Assembly: GCA_029288275.1 (NCBI GenBank)
Contig: JARIHM010000085.1
Coordinates: forward strand, 1-45,693
Reading direction: 5' to 3'
Source of the DNA: Candidatus Saccharimonadota bacterium
GTDB lineage: Bacteria; Patescibacteriota; Saccharimonadia; UBA4664
DNA: 45,693 nt
A program made the translations under genes and the position numbers. Below, piece by piece: positions 6,517 to 14,147 of this stretch. Every line of letters starts with the position of its first letter. The stretch's first letter is position 1. Below the pieces are notes generated by a model. The model saw only the letters and a list, made by a program, of their open reading frames with translations. It had not been told where the DNA came from and made no database searches.

Positions 6517-7350
6517 TTAAGGCCGGCCAGCTTGGAGCTGGGCAAGTAGAGCGGCTTGCTTGGCGGCTGCATCGTTATCACCTAGCGCCTGTAGGGATGT
6601 GATGAGACCTTGGCGAGCCGCTTGATTAGCTGGATCTAGAGTGAGAGCCGCGGTGTAGAAGTCACGGGCCTCGCGCCAAAAATCAGCCGTTTGATGGCTG
6701 GCCGCTATGGCTGCCAGGACTAAATCGCGTGGTACTGAGTTGGGTTGTTTCATAAGCAAGGTCTGTGAGCTCTTGAGGAGCTCTAGGGCGTATAGCTGTT
6801 GTCCGAGGGCTGTAGGAGACGCTTGGGCAGCTAGAATGCGCTGGCGGGCTTCTGGAGCGCTTACAAGAGGCATAAGCGTATTAAACTGATCGAGCTGGTT
6901 GGCTAAGAGGTAGGTGTAGGCGGCCAGAGTTTGATCCCCCGGTGCGGCCGAGCGATGCACGAGTGCCTGGGCGGTAGTTACGGCCGCACCAGTCTGTTCA
7001 AGTTCCAACTGCGTTTTCAGTTGGAGTCGCAGTACCTCTATCCCCTGCCCCGCCCGCTGGAGAGTGCGGACGGCAGCTTGGCTCTGCCCGGCCGCAATCT
7101 GCAGTTGAGCTAAAGCGAGACTGGCCTGTTGGTTGGCTGGATTAAGCCGGTGGGCCAGCTCAAAATCCAGCTGGGCTTCACTTCCCTGCGCTTGTCGGCC
7201 GGCGCTCGTGAGTTGATCAGATTCGCTGTGGGCCGCTTGCACTACGAGCGGCCAAATGGCAGTCGCCAGTCCGACATTGAGTATCAAAACCAGACTGGCG
7301 ACAATCCAGAACCCTAAGTTGCTTGAATCAGAGGTCTTTGAGCTGCTCAT
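6517..7350 (-). CDS. Membrane-anchored TPR-repeat protein
   Basis: This 277-aa protein has one N-terminal membrane helix (about 13-35, GFWIVASLVLILNVGLATAIW) followed by Ala/Gln/Leu-rich helical pairs typical of tetratricopeptide repeats (for example AHRLNPANQQASLALAQLQIAAG and AALTLDPANQAARQGLITSLQALG). It is probably a scaffold on the outer face of the membrane; the partner is unknown. The ATG at 7350 lies inside the 3' end of valS (stop at 7328), a 23-base overlap that implies translational coupling. That pairing probably reflects compaction rather than shared function. Confidence 0.8.
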   Translation of the reverse strand: MSSSKTSDSSNLGFWIVASLVLILNVGLATAIWPLVVQAAHSESDQLTSAGRQAQGSEAQLDFELAHRLNPANQQASLALAQLQIAAGQSQAAVRTLQRAGQGIEVLRLQLKTQLELEQTGAAVTTAQALVHRSAAPGDQTLAAYTYLLANQLDQFNTLMPLVSAPEARQRILAAQASPTALGQQLYALELLKSSQTLLMKQPNSVPRDLVLAAIAASHQTADFWREARDFYTAALTLDPANQAARQGLITSLQALGDNDAAAKQAALLAQLQAGRP

Positions 7351-9868
7351 CTACCTTTGATAGTAGCATGAGCGTTTCGTCACGACGATCGCGAGTTTCT
7401 TGCACCACAGCGGCCGGTGCGCCCTGGATATAGCGTTCGTTGGCGAGCTTCGCCTCGAGGCTCTTGAGATAGACCGACTTCTCGGCCCGCAGAGCTTCTA
7501 AGCGGTGCTTGCGAGCTTGAATGAGAGATTCATCGGCCTCAAGCCAGGCCTCCTGGCCGAGAAAGAGACCACTTCCCTGCTCTATCAACCGGATTTCTCC
7601 AGCACGGGCCAGCCGCTGGATGAGCTCGGCTGAAGCAAATAGCTCCTTGCTGGTAGTGAGGATGGTCGGCTTGGAAAGCTGCTCCTCGGCGGCGATTGTG
7701 CGAGCAGCCAAGACTACCTGGCGGATCCGCTCAAACGCTGCTCCGTCTGTTCGGCTCTTGTTCGCATTCGGCCAGGCGGTCGTAATAAGCTGGTCGGCTT
7801 GCCAGGGCAGTTCGCCCCAGATGGCTTCAGATACGAACGGAGCGATCGGGTGGATGAGCTTGAGGATGGTTTCGAGGCCATAAATGAGGAGGTCATGGTT
7901 AGGCGATACCTTGCTTGCTTCGATGTACCAGTCAGCAAAGTCGTCCCAGAGGAGGGAATAGAGGAGTTGGCCGGCTTCGCTAAAGCGATAATCTTCAAGG
8001 GCCTTGGTGATGTCGCAGATGGCGGTATCTAGCTTGGCCATGAGCCAACGGTCGGCGGGGGAGTGGAGCTTGGGCGCAGCGGGGGAGTAGCCTTCGGGCA
8101 ATTGTCCCAGGATGAACCGCGCCACGTTCCAGAGCTTGTTACAGAAGTTGCGGTAGCCTTCGATCTTGCGTTCGCTAATACGGCCGTCATTGCCGGGCGT
8201 GATGCCGATGGTGAGGGCCAGGCGCAGAGCGTCGGTGCCGTACGTGGCAGTAACATCAAGAGGATTGATAACGTTACCCTTGGATTTGCTCATCTTTTTG
8301 CCGTGTTCATCGGTGACCAGGCCGTGCAAGTAGACGGTACGAAAGGGAACCTCGCCGGTGCGGAAGAGCCCAAACATCATCATACGAGTGACCCAGAGGA
8401 AGAGGATGTCGCGCCCGGTCTCCATGACGGAAGTGGGGTAGAAGCCCTTGTCGAAGTCGCCGGTAGCCATAAGGGTGGCGTACGGCCACTGCCCCGAGCT
8501 GAACCAGGTGTCAAAATTGTCGGTTTCGGCTTCGTAGTGGCCCTCGCCGAACTCCTTGGTAGCATCGGTCTCATTCCAGGCCACAATATAGGGCTTGCGT
8601 GACTTTGGGCTGCCCAGGTTGTAGTACACCGGAATGCGGATACCCCACCAGTTTTGGCGGCTAATGTTCCAGTCGTGGAGATTTTCGAGCCAGTCGAGGG
8701 CGACCTTGGTGAAGCGCTCGGGAACGAACTTGATATCACCATTTTTTATGGCCGCGATGGCAGGTTTTTTGAGCTCATCGACGCGCAGCCACCATTGCTC
8801 AATAGTGAGCGGCTCAATGAGCGTGCCGCAGCGGTCGTGGTAGCCTACGCTGTGGCTGTAGCTCATGTCGATGTGGTCCATGAGGCCGCGCTCTTCCAGA
8901 TCGTGGGCGACTTGTTGGCGGGCCTCGGCTACTGGCATACCAGCATATTTGCCCGCCAGCTCAGTAAGACGGCCATCGGTGCCGATGACTTGCTTGACTT
9001 CGAGGTGGTGACGCAGACCCATTTCCCAGTCGTTGGGATCGTGGGCGGGGGTAACTTTGACGACGCCGGTGCCAAATTCAGGGTCAACGAAGTCATCACC
9101 GATGACGGTGAGCTTGACGGGGCCGTTGAGATCTTCGGCCTCGATGGTCTGGCCGATGTAGTGCTTATAGCGCTCATCCTTAGGATTGACGGCGATAGCG
9201 GTGTCGCCGAACTTGGTCTCGGGTCGCACGGTGGCGAGCACGAATGGGCCATACTTGATGTAATACAGCGGATCGAGCTGCTCGCGGTATTTCACTTCGA
9301 TGTCGGCGAAGGCACTACGGCAGAAGGGGCACCAGTTCACGATGCGGTTGCCGCGATAGATATAGCCCTTATCATGAAGTTGCTGGAACGTCTCGTAGAC
9401 GGTTTCGACTACGCTCTCATCGAGCGTGTAGGTGAGACGCGACCAGTCGACACTAAAGCCAAGTTTGCGGACTTGGTCGGTCATGTTGGACATGTTCTTT
9501 TTGGTGAAAGCATCGACCTGACGGTAAAATTCGTCGCGGCCGAGATCAAAGCGGCTCTTGCCCTCCTTTTGGAGAAGACGCTCATAGACCACCTGGGTTT
9601 CGATGCCGGCGTGGTCGGCGCCGGGTAGCCAGAGCGTTTTGTGACCTTGCATGCGGCGGTAGCGCACCATAATGTCTTCGACGACGTACATGGCATGGCC
9701 CAGGTGCAGGTCGCCATTGGCATTGGGCGGGGGCATGATAATGGTGTAGGGATCTTTGGGAGCGTCGGGGTTGGGCTTAAAGGCGCCGGAATCTTCCCAT
9801 TGCTGGTAAATTTTGGCCTCGTATCTGGCCGGATTGTATGCTTTGTCGAGCTCGAAGTGCTGCTTCAA
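7328..9868 (-). CDS. valS: Valyl-tRNA synthetase
   Basis: This 846-aa class Ia synthetase charges tRNA-Val. The HIGH motif appears as HLGH at 55-58 in PPPNANGDLHLGHAM, the KMSKS motif is at 525-529, and the CP1 editing domain lies between with TVRPET (213-218) and GDTAIAVNP. CPFC (180-183) is a possible zinc knuckle. The C-terminal coiled-coil arm typical of ValRS is present (about 780-846). The start is TTG at 9868, supported by AGGAG 8 bases upstream; no ATG fits. A promoter lies at 9962-9933 with a ~60-nt leader. No T-box features are seen in that leader. It is followed by the overlapping TPR gene. Confidence 0.97.
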   Translation of the reverse strand: MKQHFELDKAYNPARYEAKIYQQWEDSGAFKPNPDAPKDPYTIIMPPPNANGDLHLGHAMYVVEDIMVRYRRMQGHKTLWLPGADHAGIETQVVYERLLQKEGKSRFDLGRDEFYRQVDAFTKKNMSNMTDQVRKLGFSVDWSRLTYTLDESVVETVYETFQQLHDKGYIYRGNRIVNWCPFCRSAFADIEVKYREQLDPLYYIKYGPFVLATVRPETKFGDTAIAVNPKDERYKHYIGQTIEAEDLNGPVKLTVIGDDFVDPEFGTGVVKVTPAHDPNDWEMGLRHHLEVKQVIGTDGRLTELAGKYAGMPVAEARQQVAHDLEERGLMDHIDMSYSHSVGYHDRCGTLIEPLTIEQWWLRVDELKKPAIAAIKNGDIKFVPERFTKVALDWLENLHDWNISRQNWWGIRIPVYYNLGSPKSRKPYIVAWNETDATKEFGEGHYEAETDNFDTWFSSGQWPYATLMATGDFDKGFYPTSVMETGRDILFLWVTRMMMFGLFRTGEVPFRTVYLHGLVTDEHGKKMSKSKGNVINPLDVTATYGTDALRLALTIGITPGNDGRISERKIEGYRNFCNKLWNVARFILGQLPEGYSPAAPKLHSPADRWLMAKLDTAICDITKALEDYRFSEAGQLLYSLLWDDFADWYIEASKVSPNHDLLIYGLETILKLIHPIAPFVSEAIWGELPWQADQLITTAWPNANKSRTDGAAFERIRQVVLAARTIAAEEQLSKPTILTTSKELFASAELIQRLARAGEIRLIEQGSGLFLGQEAWLEADESLIQARKHRLEALRAEKSVYLKSLEAKLANERYIQGAPAAVVQETRDRRDETLMLLSKVDEQLKDL

Positions 9869-9932
9869 GTAAATGTCTCCTCTGAACGTTGTCGTTATGT
9901 GGCGAGGATCCGCCGAGTTGTATGGTAAGACT

Positions 9933-9962
9933 ATTATACCAGCTCTGAGCTTACTTATACAA
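9933..9962 (-). promoter_or_regulatory. valS promoter
   Basis: The -35 is TTGTAT (9962-9957), the spacer 18 bp, and the -10 a perfect TATAAT (9938-9933). A leader of about 58 nt with a small GGCG..CGCC hairpin follows. Confidence 0.7.
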
Positions 9963-9997
9963 AAAAAGGCCCGTGCCGCGGGAATGGCGGCACGGGC
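9961..9997 (-). terminator. Terminator of the small membrane gene
   Basis: On the minus strand GCCCGTGCCGC pairs with GCGGCACGGGC, followed by TTTTTTT. Its tail overlaps the valS -35 region. Confidence 0.85.
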
Positions 9998-10015
9998 AAT
10001 TGGGAAGAAGTGAAC

Positions 10016-10264
10016 TCAGCGTCGCTGGGGGATGGTCCAGCCGCTCACGCAGAACGCGAGACCGATGCTGATCAGGACGGCGCTGGCGAGGAGCACCGGC
10101 GTGAAGCCGTACTCCAGGCAGTTGCCAACGGCCGTGATCGCTCCGAGGAAGATGAGCGCGATCCCCTTGCGGAGACGGTTGCCCGCTTCCTTGGTCGGCC
10201 GGAAGATCTCCGACAGGATCAGGATGAGAGCGGCGATCAGGCAGGCGAGGGTCAGGGCGATCAT
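10016..10264 (-). CDS. Small multi-TM protein
   Basis: This 82-aa protein has three hydrophobic stretches (about 2-20, 33-47 and 55-73) separated by a basic loop FRPTKEAGNRLRKG. I do not recognise the family. ATG 10264 is preceded by AAGGAG at ideal spacing, and its own promoter (TTGATT, 17 bp, TAAAAT; 10332-10304) and terminator flank it. It is typical of the many small, separately controlled unknown genes in the window. Confidence 0.75.
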   Translation of the reverse strand: MIALTLACLIAALILILSEIFRPTKEAGNRLRKGIALIFLGAITAVGNCLEYGFTPVLLASAVLISIGLAFCVSGWTIPQRR

Positions 10265-10303
10265 GAGTGGCTCCTTCAGCCGTAGGTGCTATGAACTAAT
10301 ATT

Positions 10304-10332
10304 ATTTTAGCATAATTAATGAGATAAATCAA
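10304..10332 (-). promoter_or_regulatory. Promoter of the small membrane gene
   Basis: TTGATT (10332-10327), a 17-bp spacer, and TAAAAT (10309-10304). Confidence 0.7.
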
Positions 10333-10340
10333 ATAAAAAG

Positions 10341-10372
10341 AAAAACCCTGGGAGCCAAATGGCTCCCAGGGT
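10341..10372 (-). terminator. Terminator of the 10664/10377 operon
   Basis: ACCCTGGGAGCC pairs with GGCTCCCAGGGT (12 bp), followed on the minus strand by TTTTTCTTTTT. Confidence 0.85.
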
Positions 10373-10376
10373 CTGT

Positions 10377-10667
10377 TTAGGCCGGGTGATCGAACTGAGG
10401 CTGAACGCCCCGGAGGCGCTGGCCCAAGGCCATTTCGAGGGCCTCAAGTACGAGGATCACGCCGTCGACGCGGTTGGCCCAGAAGCCCACGAACCAGGTT
10501 TCACCGAGCCGCATCAAGCTGCAGCGTTCGATGATGAGCGTTGGCTCCCTGGAGGCGGTCAGCCGGGCCAGATGGATCAAGAATAGCGCGATGATGCGAT
10601 CTTCGTTTGGCCCGTCCGGTCGCTCCGGAGCTGCAGCCATCAGAGTGAGGTGTCTCACGGCACTCAT
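10377..10667 (-). CDS. Hypothetical protein, coupled to the upstream gene
   Basis: This 96-aa protein has alternating hydrophobic residues that predict a small alpha/beta fold (IIALFLIHLARL, TLIIERCSLMRLGETWFVGFW). No family is recognised. The start at 10667 forms an ATGA overlap with the stop of the gene at 10664-10963, and GGGAG sits upstream, so translation is coupled. The longer open frame to 10706 is less likely because it has no ribosome binding site. Confidence 0.65.
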   Translation of the reverse strand: MSAVRHLTLMAAAPERPDGPNEDRIIALFLIHLARLTASREPTLIIERCSLMRLGETWFVGFWANRVDGVILVLEALEMALGQRLRGVQPQFDHPA

Positions 10668-10963
10668 GGCATCTCCCGGATGTGCTCGGTGTGGTGGATT
10701 TCGCAAATCTCGTCACCTAGCACAGTTTGCAGTGCCTGGAGCGGTAACGCATGGATCGCATTGACGAGATGCAATTGCGAGGCAGGTAGACTAACCAGGA
10801 TAACCCAGCTGCGTTGCAGCTGAAGTATCGAGTAGCAAATCATGGGCGAAGGAGTGACTCGGTCGAGAAGCTCCCTAAAGATGCGTTCCAGGCTGCTGGT
10901 GCTCACTCGCCGGGCAGCCGTACCGGTTTCTGGGCGATTGATCGCCACATCGATGTGGTACAT
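10664..10963 (-). CDS. Hypothetical protein, first gene of a coupled pair
   Basis: This 99-aa protein of unknown function is hydrophobic in its middle (PMICYSILQLQRSWVILVSLPASQ) and ends in a His-rich tail (EIHHTEHIREM). I chose ATG 10963 because AAGGAGG precedes it; an upstream start at 10996 lacks one. The promoter is TTGACT, 17 bp, TTTTAT (11046-11018), and the leader carries the hairpin CCTCAC-TCAT-GTGAGG. It shares a 4-base ATGA overlap with 10377-10667, so the two products probably act together. Confidence 0.65.
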   Translation of the reverse strand: MYHIDVAINRPETGTAARRVSTSSLERIFRELLDRVTPSPMICYSILQLQRSWVILVSLPASQLHLVNAIHALPLQALQTVLGDEICEIHHTEHIREMP

Positions 10964-11017
10964 AACGCCTCCTTCGAAGGGGTACGACGGCCTCACATGA
11001 GTGAGGAGTATGCGCTA

Positions 11018-11046
11018 ATAAAAGCACTAATAACGTAAAAAGTCAA
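11018..11046 (-). promoter_or_regulatory. Promoter of the 10963/10667 operon
   Basis: TTGACT (11046-11041), a 17-bp spacer and TTTTAT (11023-11018), placed just after the tsaD stop codon. Confidence 0.65.
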
Positions 11047-11055
11047 GAATGGGCG

Positions 11056-12087
11056 CTAAATAGCAAGGCTAGGATCGGCCTTGAGAGTGAGTGGATCGAT
11101 GGCGCGGCCAGCTGCAGCTAGCTCATAGCCCATGGCGCCAATCATGGCACCATTGTCGGTGCAGTATTCCATGGGGGCGTAGTGCATGGGTACTGGGAGA
11201 CGGCGGCTGACCTCCTGGCGCAGACGAGCATTGGCCGCTACGCCGCCAGCAATGACGACTGACTTTGGCTGGTAACGCTGATAAGCCTGGTGGAGCCGGC
11301 CGGCCAGGATCTCGCAGACCGTACGCTGAAAGCTGGCGGCCATATCGTTGACATGTTGAGGTGTGAGACGGGCAGGCAACTCGGCGCTCGGAGTACGAAA
11401 ATCACCGCCCACTTCCGCTTGCAGGGTGCGCAAAACAGCTGTTTTGAGCCCGCTAAAGCTAAAATCAAGTGAATCACTGCCGAGCTGGGGTTTGGGCAGT
11501 TGGTAGGCCTGCTCATTGCCATGCAGGGCGGCTTGGCCGACACTCGGTCCGCCAGGATAGGGGAGGCCGAGCATTTTGGCGACTTTGTCGAAGGCCTCGC
11601 CGGCGGCGTCATCGCGGGTACGACCCAGCAAGCGGTACTCGAGCGGGCCATCGAACCAGAGCATGTGAGAATGACCTCCTGACACGCTTAGGCTGAGAAG
11701 AGGGAACTCTGGCCGCTCAGTAATCAGCATGTTGGCATAGGTGTGTGCCACCACGTGATTGACGGCATAGAGCGGCTTGTGGTGCACCAGGGCCAGACTG
11801 CGCGCCGTGAGCGTACCAATGAGTAGACTGCCAATGAGGCCGGGGCCGGCTGTAACAGCAATGCCATCGATATCGTCCCAGGTGGCGCCGGCCCGTGCCA
11901 ACGCCTCATGGACGACCGGCAGGACCACCTCGATGTGCGAGCGCGCTGCCACCTCGGGTACGACGCCGCCGTACTCTTTGTGAATATCAATTTGGCTGGC
12001 GATCACATTGGATAGTGCCCGGCGCCCGTCTTCTACAACGGCAGCAGCAGTTTCATCGCATGAGGTTTCGAGGCCGAGCAATTTCAT
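11056..12087 (-). CDS. tsaD: tRNA N6-adenosine threonylcarbamoyltransferase TsaD
   Basis: This 343-aa protein is the catalytic subunit for t6A37 formation in ANN-decoding tRNAs, working with TsaB, TsaE and TsaC-type proteins (not in this window). It shows the ASKHA fold start MKLLGLETSCDETAAA, the metal-binding pair in NHVVAHTYA, SVSGGHSHM, GEAFDKVAKMLGLPYPGGP and the C-terminal GGVAANARLR. Length is normal. ATG 12087 lies 7 bases after the -10 box TAGAAT (12100-12095), so the mRNA is probably leaderless. Confidence 0.97.
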   Translation of the reverse strand: MKLLGLETSCDETAAAVVEDGRRALSNVIASQIDIHKEYGGVVPEVAARSHIEVVLPVVHEALARAGATWDDIDGIAVTAGPGLIGSLLIGTLTARSLALVHHKPLYAVNHVVAHTYANMLITERPEFPLLSLSVSGGHSHMLWFDGPLEYRLLGRTRDDAAGEAFDKVAKMLGLPYPGGPSVGQAALHGNEQAYQLPKPQLGSDSLDFSFSGLKTAVLRTLQAEVGGDFRTPSAELPARLTPQHVNDMAASFQRTVCEILAGRLHQAYQRYQPKSVVIAGGVAANARLRQEVSRRLPVPMHYAPMEYCTDNGAMIGAMGYELAAAGRAIDPLTLKADPSLAI

Positions 12088-12094
12088 GGTGTTG

Positions 12095-12100
12095 ATTCTA
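12095..12100 (-). promoter_or_regulatory. tsaD -10 box (leaderless arrangement)
   Basis: TAGAAT at 12100-12095 with 7 bases to ATG 12087. No clear -35 is seen, because the terminator of the neighbouring gene occupies that position. Confidence 0.6.
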
Positions 12101-12108
12101 GCATAAAG

Positions 12109-12142
12109 CGGCCCCTTGCCTCGCGTGGAGACAAGGGGCGGT
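12109..12142. terminator. Terminator hairpin
   Basis: GCCCCTTG.. pairs with CAAGGGGC around a GCGTGGAG loop. It follows the gene ending at 12145 on the minus strand; the T run (TTTTT at 12136-12140 region) is on the plus strand. Confidence 0.6.
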
Positions 12143-12144
12143 TT

Positions 12145-12519
12145 TTACTCGAAGGGCAGGATGACGTCGAAGGGCGGCGCCATTACCTGGATATGACCGA
12201 TCACGTCGTCAACCAGCTGCTGAGTCTGCGCTCGAGGCAGATGGTACTGCTTGTAGCCGATGCTGCGCTCCGGCCGGAACGGTACTGGCAGGTACGGCTG
12301 ATTCGGAGTTGCGTTGAGGATCGACACCAGGGTGTCGAAATCGCAGCAGTAGAGCGTTCCAGCCTGATCCAGGGTAACCAGGTAGGGTTCGGTGCTGCTG
12401 TAGCCCAGTACGGCTGGCTCGTGGTCCGCGGTCTCAGTTTCGGGATTGTGCGGCCCCAACGCCACAATAGACAGTTTGTAGGTGACTTGAGGGACACTGG
12501 TGGAGCGGTCGGGTTCCAT
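12145..12519 (-). CDS. Hypothetical protein
   Basis: This 124-aa protein has no family I recognise. The sequence is beta-rich with acidic patches (VTYKLSIVALG, YLVTLDQAGTLYCCDFDTLVSIL) and ends in PFDVILPFE. ATG 12519 follows AAGGAGGAG at ideal spacing; an in-frame start 39 bases upstream has none. It is monocistronic between a terminator and the divergent FemAB ligase gene. Confidence 0.65.
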   Translation of the reverse strand: MEPDRSTSVPQVTYKLSIVALGPHNPETETADHEPAVLGYSSTEPYLVTLDQAGTLYCCDFDTLVSILNATPNQPYLPVPFRPERSIGYKQYHLPRAQTQQLVDDVIGHIQVMAPPFDVILPFE

Positions 12520-12573
12520 GGCTCCTCCTTCCGGTCGATGAAGATGGCCGCCTGCCATTATGGAGCTAAATGA

Positions 12574-12603
12574 TTGGTTTGGCTAGCGTAAGTCCGTTAC
12601 AAT
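12574..12603 (+). promoter_or_regulatory. Promoter giving a leaderless FemAB mRNA
   Basis: TTGGTT (12574-12579), an 18-bp spacer and TACAAT (12598-12603), then 6 bases to ATG 12610. Confidence 0.65.
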
Positions 12604-12609
12604 GCAGCT

Positions 12610-13599
12610 ATGCAACTCGTGGAAATTACCGATCAAGCCGCTTGGGATCAGTTTGTGGATGGTCAGCCGGACGGTCATCCGCTGCAGCTGTGGGGCTGGG
12701 GTGAGGCTAAGCGGACTAATAACTGGACGCCGTACCGCCTGGCACTGATGGATGGTGATACCTGGGCGGCGGCGGTGCAGGTACTGCTGTGGCCAATCCC
12801 ACGGGTTGGTCGATTTATCGCCTATGTTCCACGCGGACCGGTGGTTGACCCTACGCAGCCGGAGGCAACCCGACTTTTTGAGGCGCTGGCGGCGTGGGCT
12901 AAGACGCACCGGATATTGTATGTGCGAGTAGAGCCGGCCTGGCTGGAAGCCCGGCTTCCGGCGGGCTGGCGTCGAGCCAAGCATACCGTTCAATTACCCG
13001 AGACTTACACGATTGATTTGCGCCAGACCGAGGCCGAGATCCTCGAGCCGATGTCACGCAAGCACCGCCAGTACATTCGCAAAGCTGAACGCGATGGCGT
13101 GAGTGTGGTCCGAGAAACGGCGGGGAACTTGGCGCCGATGTATCAGATCTATACGGAAACAGCGCATCGGGCAGGTTTTGGAATTCATACCGAGGATTAT
13201 TACGCCGAGCTGTTCCGAAGTTTGGGCGATCATGGCCCCTTGTATTATGCCCAATATGAGGGTCGGCCAGTAGCATTTTTGTGGCTAGCTGCTGCCGGCA
13301 CCACGGCCTATGAGCTCTATGGTGGCGTGACGGCCGAGGGCCAGGAGCTCAAGGCCAATTATTTTCTTAAGTGGCGCGCCATGATGGATATGAAGGCGGC
13401 TGGCCGGGTTATCTATGATTTTAATGGCCGGCTCAATGAGGGCGTATCGCGCTTTAAGGACGGCTTTGGGCCGGAAGCAACGGACTACATTGGCACCTGG
13501 GACTACCCCATCAATCAGCTGGGCTATCAACTGTGGGAGCGACTGTGGCCCATTGCCAAGCCGATCGGTCGGCGGCTCCTGGCCCGGCGACACAAATAA
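12610..13599 (+). CDS. FemAB-family peptidoglycan bridge aminoacyltransferase
   Basis: This 329-aa protein has the double-GNAT FemAB/FemX fold: N-terminal HPLQLWGWGEAKR, central ILEPMSRKHRQYIRKAERDGVSV, then TYELYGGVTAEGQELKANYFLKWRAMMDMKAAGRVIYDFNG and a C-terminal GVSRFKDGFG. Family members use aminoacyl-tRNA to add residues to the stem peptide of lipid II or peptidoglycan. There is no coiled-coil arm, as in FemX. ATG 12610 is 6 bases after TACAAT, with no Shine-Dalgarno site. A second, divergent family member is at 14148, which suggests a bridge of more than one residue type or two acceptor sites. Confidence 0.88.
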   Translation: MQLVEITDQAAWDQFVDGQPDGHPLQLWGWGEAKRTNNWTPYRLALMDGDTWAAAVQVLLWPIPRVGRFIAYVPRGPVVDPTQPEATRLFEALAAWAKTHRILYVRVEPAWLEARLPAGWRRAKHTVQLPETYTIDLRQTEAEILEPMSRKHRQYIRKAERDGVSVVRETAGNLAPMYQIYTETAHRAGFGIHTEDYYAELFRSLGDHGPLYYAQYEGRPVAFLWLAAAGTTAYELYGGVTAEGQELKANYFLKWRAMMDMKAAGRVIYDFNGRLNEGVSRFKDGFGPEATDYIGTWDYPINQLGYQLWERLWPIAKPIGRRLLARRHK

Positions 13600-13604
13600 G
13601 AGAG

Positions 13605-13632
13605 GTCCGCGCTCTAAAGAGAGCGCGGACCA
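13605..13632. terminator. Hairpin between convergent genes
   Basis: GGTCCGCGCTCT pairs with AGAGCGCGGACC (12 bp, AAAG loop). The T tract is poor on both strands, so termination may be Rho-assisted. Confidence 0.65.
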
Positions 13633-13640
13633 GTTTCGAA

Positions 13641-13832
13641 CTAAGTATGTTCGCCGCAGCGAACGCCGACCTTGGGCAAAGCCCAGGCTAGCTGCGGCCA
13701 GCGAGTGAAGCGCGTCCGGCAGCGACAGCACGTGTACACGCGCCACGAGCGGGGCTTTTCGCCCTGAATGGCGCAAGTGTGACAGTCGGGGCAGCGATGG
13801 GGCTTAGACTGGTTCCAGCGCTGGACCTTCAC
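13641..13832 (-). CDS. Small zinc-ribbon-like protein
   Basis: This 63-aa basic protein has Cys pairs CPDCHTC (14-20), YTCCRC (34-39) and a C-terminal GVRCGEH, a pattern of a zinc ribbon or knuckle. Trp- and Arg-rich segments between them suggest nucleic acid contact (inference). It starts with GTG at 13832, three bases after the TAA of the upstream gene at 13836, so it is the second gene of an operon and probably translated by coupling. No family name is recognised. Confidence 0.6.
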   Translation of the reverse strand: MKVQRWNQSKPHRCPDCHTCAIQGEKPRSWRVYTCCRCRTRFTRWPQLAWALPKVGVRCGEHT

Positions 13833-13835
13833 AGT

Positions 13836-14060
13836 TTAGGCCGCCTGATCCCGAAAAAGCTCACTCGTGAAGTATCGCCGCAAGATGATTCCTTGCGTGT
13901 CCGGGTTCTGGGGGTCCTCGCGATACGTCACGCAGTGCTCGCCGAATCTGATGATGTGAAGTGGCGTGTTCTGAGGTGCTACATGAGCCGCGTGAGAGGG
14001 AAAGAGCACGCCGGTGCGCTGGACAATCCGGCTGACCTTAGGCGGCTTCTGCTCTGTCAT
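13836..14060 (-). CDS. Hypothetical protein, first gene of the zinc-ribbon operon
   Basis: This 74-aa beta-rich protein (RTGVLFPSHAAHV, LHIIRFGEHCVTYRED, GIILRRYFTSELFRD) is of unknown function. ATG 14060 is preceded by CAGGAG. The promoter is consensus (TTGACA, 17 bp, TACTAT; 14125-14097). It is divergent from the second FemAB gene, and the two promoters interleave over 14097-14138. Confidence 0.65.
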   Translation of the reverse strand: MTEQKPPKVSRIVQRTGVLFPSHAAHVAPQNTPLHIIRFGEHCVTYREDPQNPDTQGIILRRYFTSELFRDQAA

Positions 14061-14096
14061 AGTTGCTCCTGGCTGAAGGACGGTTCAGGTTTGCAT

Positions 14097-14138
14097 ATAG
14101 TAGGATTAATTAATAGATTTGTCAATTTAAGGTACAAT
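14097..14138. promoter_or_regulatory. Overlapping divergent promoters
   Basis: Minus strand: TTGACA (14125-14120), 17 bp, TACTAT (14102-14097). Plus strand: TACAAT (14133-14138), 9 bases before ATG 14148. The plus-strand RNA polymerase footprint covers the minus -35, so the two units may exclude each other. Confidence 0.65.
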
Positions 14139-14147
14139 AAAGCTAAG

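Noticed and set aside
8654..9628. Long plus-strand open frame (324 codons)
   Set aside because: It is antisense to valS, whose motifs are complete; the frame is open only because of codon bias.
9869..9932. T-box riboswitch in the valS leader
   Set aside because: The leader is only about 60 nt and lacks the T-box sequence and specifier loop.
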